From NCBI RefSeq assembly GCF_042681025.1, contig NZ_JBHUER010000010.1, positions 62,001 through 126,000 on the forward strand: a stretch of DNA of 64,000 nucleotides, written 5' to 3'. Under the pieces are notes generated by a model. The model searched no databases. It was not told the origin of the DNA and saw only the letters and a program-made list of their open reading frames with translations. The translations under genes and the position numbers were made by a program. The stretch comes from Methylopila henanensis (GTDB lineage Bacteria > Pseudomonadota > Alphaproteobacteria > Rhizobiales > Methylopilaceae). This document shows, piece after piece, positions 60,729 to 64,000 of the stretch; position 1 is the first letter of the stretch; every line of letters starts with the position of its first letter.

Positions 60729-61047
60729 CGAGCGTTCTCTCGCTGGTTGGAGCCTAGGGCTGAAACCGGAGCGAACGCTCCGTACCTCCCGGAAAAGCCG
60801 ATGTTTTTTCTCGGCTCGACACGACACGTCTGCGGGGTGTTGACCCCACGAAACGGCGGTTGACTAACACGGCTGCACCGACCGCGCAACATCGTGGCGC
60901 CCATGTGGCGACGGAGAGAAACCCCTTTTGTTTCAAAGCCTTGCCTGGCCACTTCGCGAGCGCTGTCACGCCTTAAGCATAAGTCTCGGAGTCGACACGA
61001 TGTCACACCGCCGATCACGCGTCCGAGAGGCCGACGCGGCCGCCGCC
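60729..61047. other. Leader/promoter interval of the atp operon
   Basis: 319 bases between priA and atpH on the minus strand. It contains a palindrome GGAGCGTTCGCTCC and a 6-bp stem (AGCCGA/TCGGCT, about 60793-60817) followed by TTTT on the minus strand. No gene seen. I cannot assign the promoter with confidence. Confidence 0.5.
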
Positions 61048-63222
61048 TCAGACGAAGCTCTGGGGGTCGATGTCGACGGCCACCCGGACCTGCCCTTTCG
61101 GCCTCGGGGCCGCGCCGAGCCAGCTCCGGACATAGGCGGGCACGTCCGCGGCCCGGTCGGCCTGGACGAGCAGGCGCATGCGGTGACGCCCCCGCACCAT
61201 GGCGAGCGGCGCCTCGGCGGGGCCCAGCACTCTTAGCCCGTCTGCCTTCGGAGCGGCGCGCGCCAACGCTCGGGCGTGGGCGTCCGCCTCCTCCCGGGTC
61301 GGCGCGGAGACGATCAGGGCGGCGAGCCGGCCGAACGGCGGCATGCCGGCCGCCTTCCGCGCTTTGGTCTCGAGCGCGTAGAAGCCTTCCCGGTCGCCGG
61401 CGACCAGCGCGCGGATGACGGGATGCTCCGGCTCGTGCGTCTGGAGCAGCGCCCTCCCCGGCCGCTCGCCGCGACCGGCGCGGCCCGCGACCTGCTCCAG
61501 CGTCTGGAAGGTGCGCTCCGCCGAGCGCGGGTCGGCCGCGCCGAGCGCGAAGTCGGCGTCGACGATTCCGACCAGCGTGAGCTTTGGGAAATTGTGCCCC
61601 TTCGTGACCATCTGGGTGCCGACGACGATGTCGACCTCGCCCCGCTCGATCGCGTCGAGCTCGGCGCGCAGGGCCTCCGGGCCGCCGACGACGTCGCTCG
61701 ACAGCACGCTGACGCGGGCGTCGGGGAAGCGGGCGACCGCCTCGTCGCGGATGCGCTCCACCCCCGGCCCGCAGGCGACGAGCGAATCCGTCGCGCCGCA
61801 GGAGGGGCAGGACTCCGGCGTCGGCCCGGTGTGGCCGCAATGGTGGCAGACGAGCCGCGCCCGGAAGCGGTGCTCCACCATCCAGGCCGAACAGTTCGGG
61901 CATTTCAGCCGGTGGCCGCATTTGCGGCACACCGTCAGCGGGGCGTAGCCCCGGCGGTTGAGGAACAGCAGCGTCTGGTCGCCGGCCCGAAGCGTCTCCG
62001 CCATGGCGTGGACCAGCCTGGGGCTCAGCCAGTCGCCGCGGTCGGGACCGGCGGAGCGCATGTCGATCGCGGACACCTCGGGCAGGGTCCGGCCGCCGAA
62101 TCGATCCGGCAGCGCGAGGCGGGCGTAGCGACCGCGTTCGGCGTTGGCGCGGCTTTCGAGCGAGGGGGTGGCGGAGGCCAGAATCACCGGCGCCTGCTCG
62201 AACCGCCCGCGCAGCACCGCCATGTCGCGGGCGTTGTAGAGGACGCCGTCCTCCTGCTTGTAGGCGGCGTCGTGCTCCTCGTCGACGACGATCAGGCCGA
62301 GATCCGCGAACGGCAGGAAGAGCCCGGAGCGCGCCGCCACCACGGCGGGAATCTCCCCGCTCGCGACCCCGCGGCGGATCGCGCCGCGCGCCTTCTCGCC
62401 GACGCTCGCGTGCCACACCGCCGGGCGCACGCCGAAACGGGCGCTGAAGCGGTCTATGAAGGCGCCCGTCAGCGCGATCTCCGGCGCCATCACGAGCGCC
62501 TGACGGCCGGCCTTCAGCGCGGCGGCCACAGCTTCGAGATAGACCTCGGTCTTGCCGGAGCCCGTGACGCCGTCGAGCAGGGCGACGTGGAACCGGCGCG
62601 CGAGCGTCAGCGCCGCGAGCGCCTCGGCCGCCGACGCCTGTCCCGTCGAGAGCTTCGGCCCTGGGCGATACGGGTCCGGCCGCGGCGGAGGCGGCGGAGG
62701 CGGCAGCTCGGCCGCGACCAGCGCGCCGTCGGCGAGCAGGCCGTCGATCACGCTGGCCGAGACGCCCGCCTCCTCCGCCAGGGCGGACTTCGCGCGGGGA
62801 ACGCCGTCGGCCGCGACGTCGAGCACCCGCAGGCGCGCAGGCGTCGGGCGGGCCGGAGCGCGGCCGGCCGCGCGCACGCCCATCTTCGGCGCGGCGGCGG
62901 GCGTGTCGACGCCTAAACCCCGGAGCGCCATCCGCAGCACCTGGCCGCGGGGGCTGACCGTGTAGTCCGCGATCCAGTCCACGAAGCGGCGCATCGGCTC
63001 GCGCATCGGCGCCGCCGCGACGACGCCCTGCAGGCGCTTCAGCCGCGCGGGATCGAAAGCCGCGGGCGCGCCGTCCCACACCACGCCGATCTCGATCCGG
63101 CTGCCGAGCGGGGCCAGCACGACGTCGCCGGGCGCGACGACGAGCCCCTCCGGCACGGCGTAGGTCAGCGCGCGGTCGAGAGCGACCGGCAGCAGCACCT
63201 CGACGGCGGAAGGCGGCGACAT
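61048..63222 (-). CDS. priA: Primosomal protein N' (replication restart helicase PriA)
   Basis: 724 residues. 3' to 5' superfamily 2 DNA helicase that restarts stalled forks. N-terminal DNA-binding domain (LPVALDRALTYAVPEGLVVAPGDVV), Walker A LLDGVTGSGKTEVYLEAV, DEEH box VVDEEHDAAYKQED, zinc region CRKCGHRLKCPNC...CHHCGHTGPTPESCPSCGA and helicase motif VVGTQMVTKGHNFPKLTLVGIVDAD. It lies upstream of the atp operon on the same strand. Confidence 0.97.
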   Translation of the reverse strand: MSPPSAVEVLLPVALDRALTYAVPEGLVVAPGDVVLAPLGSRIEIGVVWDGAPAAFDPARLKRLQGVVAAAPMREPMRRFVDWIADYTVSPRGQVLRMALRGLGVDTPAAAPKMGVRAAGRAPARPTPARLRVLDVAADGVPRAKSALAEEAGVSASVIDGLLADGALVAAELPPPPPPPRPDPYRPGPKLSTGQASAAEALAALTLARRFHVALLDGVTGSGKTEVYLEAVAAALKAGRQALVMAPEIALTGAFIDRFSARFGVRPAVWHASVGEKARGAIRRGVASGEIPAVVAARSGLFLPFADLGLIVVDEEHDAAYKQEDGVLYNARDMAVLRGRFEQAPVILASATPSLESRANAERGRYARLALPDRFGGRTLPEVSAIDMRSAGPDRGDWLSPRLVHAMAETLRAGDQTLLFLNRRGYAPLTVCRKCGHRLKCPNCSAWMVEHRFRARLVCHHCGHTGPTPESCPSCGATDSLVACGPGVERIRDEAVARFPDARVSVLSSDVVGGPEALRAELDAIERGEVDIVVGTQMVTKGHNFPKLTLVGIVDADFALGAADPRSAERTFQTLEQVAGRAGRGERPGRALLQTHEPEHPVIRALVAGDREGFYALETKARKAAGMPPFGRLAALIVSAPTREEADAHARALARAAPKADGLRVLGPAEAPLAMVRGRHRMRLLVQADRAADVPAYVRSWLGAAPRPKGQVRVAVDIDPQSFV

Positions 63223-63434
63223 CGCGGGAGCGGTCTCACGGAGCGTTACGGGTCAGCCCCCGCCTCTTCGGCGCATCGACCCGCGAACGTCAAGCCGCGC
63301 GCTCCGCCGCATGCGCCGGACGCGCAGGTCTCTCCCTCCGATACGGCTTGCGTCTCCTCGCCTGCTGCTCCACTTGAGGGACGACAGCTTCGCGCCGCGC
63401 CCCGCGCGCCTTATTCGCCAGAGGGTTTTCACAA

Positions 63435-64000
63435 TGAAGTTCTTCGTCGACACCGCGGACATCAACGAAATCCGCGACCTCGCCGCCACCGGCCTGCTCG
63501 ACGGCGTCACCACCAATCCGTCGCTGGTGCTGAAGGCGAACCGCCCGTTCAAGGAGATCATCGCCGACATCTGCGAGGTGGTCGACGGCCCGGTTTCCGC
63601 CGAAGTGGCCTCGACCGATTACGAGGGCATGATGCGCGAGGGCCGCATTCTCGCGGAGATCGCCGAGAACGTCACGGTGAAGGTGCCGCTCACGTGGGAC
63701 GGCCTGCGCGCTTGCAAGACGCTGAGCGACGAGGGCACGATGGTCAATGTCACGCTGTGCTTCAGCGCGGCGCAGGCGCTGCTGGCGGCGAAGGCCGGCG
63801 CGACCTTCATCTCGCCCTTCGTCGGCCGGCTCGACGACATCGGCCTCGACGGCATGGAGCTGATCCAGGAAATCCGCACGATCTACGACAACTTCCCGGA
63901 GCTCGGCACCGAGATCCTGGCGGCCTCGCTCCGCAACGGCAATCACGTGAAGCTCGCCGCCATGGCCGGCGCTGACGTCGCCACCATTCCGCCGGCGGTG
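63435..64000 (+). CDS. Transaldolase / fructose-6-phosphate aldolase family (3'-truncated)
   Basis: The first 188 codons of a gene running off the window end. The start MKFFVDTADINEIRDLAATGLLDGVTTNPSLV is characteristic of the short FSA/MipB/TalC family. The Schiff-base lysine lies in VTVKVPLTWDG, and ISPFVGRLDDIG and IRTIYDNF follow. Class I aldolase/transaldolase of the pentose-phosphate pathway. AGAGGG precedes the ATG. Family members are ~215-220 residues, so about 30 codons are missing. Confidence 0.93.

Noticed and set aside
60611..63079. 822-codon frame overlapping priA on the same strand
   Set aside because: It is a +1/-1 frame shadow of priA with Arg/Ala/Gly-only composition. PriA itself carries all motifs.

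Overview
The window is 64 kb of GC-rich bacterial chromosome with dense coding, many 4-base ATGA/GTGA overlaps and short spacers. The protein families, the priA-atpHAGDC neighbourhood and a complete methylated-amine locus point to a methylotrophic alphaproteobacterium, probably order Hyphomicrobiales (Methylopila/Hansschlegelia/Methylobacterium-like). The genus is inference. I saw no insertion sequence, prophage, CRISPR array or rRNA.

Layout. 1-2.9 kb: the end of an M48 membrane protease, a DUF1499 protein, a metallo-beta-lactamase-fold hydrolase and tRNA-Gln(UUG). 3.4-7.3 kb: a two-subunit secreted molybdenum hydroxylase divergent from a GlxA-type regulator. 7.4-15.5 kb: a 52-residue small gene, a His-rich Spy/CpxP-like protein, an LLM flavin monooxygenase, the SelO AMPylase, a divergent SHMT paralogue and a PAS hybrid kinase. 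15.5-22.8 kb: an RND efflux pump and its adaptor, a small secreted protein, and an OmpR/EnvZ-like two-component system. 22.9-25.7 kb: hmuTUV hemin import. 25.7-31.1 kb: a PfkB kinase, then a peptide-secretion cassette (C39 peptidase-ABC exporter, HlyD adaptor and a 65-residue double-glycine-leader peptide), next to a tiny Rmf/CrpP-like gene. 31.1-33.6 kb: an aldo/keto reductase and a secreted TAXI-like protein.

33.6-52.5 kb is the metabolic core. It runs LysR regulator | mgdABCD | SMR exporter | XRE-cupin regulator | mgsABC | gmaS | amine/amino-acid permease | four-gene dimethylamine monooxygenase (HODM type) | TorF-like porin. Together these genes can import dimethylamine, oxidise it to methylamine plus formaldehyde (or methylene-THF), and condense methylamine into gamma-glutamylmethylamide and N-methylglutamate. 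They then oxidise that product back to glutamate, yielding a C1 unit for methylene-THF. Three similar 15-bp inverted sites precede the XRE gene, mgsA and the permease gene and may define one regulon.

52.5-64 kb: a CNNM/CorC protein and a group II PLP decarboxylase. Then comes the ATP synthase F1 operon atpHAGD-(small two-helix protein)-atpC on the minus strand, priA, and the start of a transaldolase/F6P-aldolase gene cut by the window end.

A recurrent non-coding feature is perfect GC-rich stem-loops without T-tracts between genes. Classical T-tract terminators appear only at a few loci: after the TorF-like gene, gmaS, atpC and the 52-residue gene.
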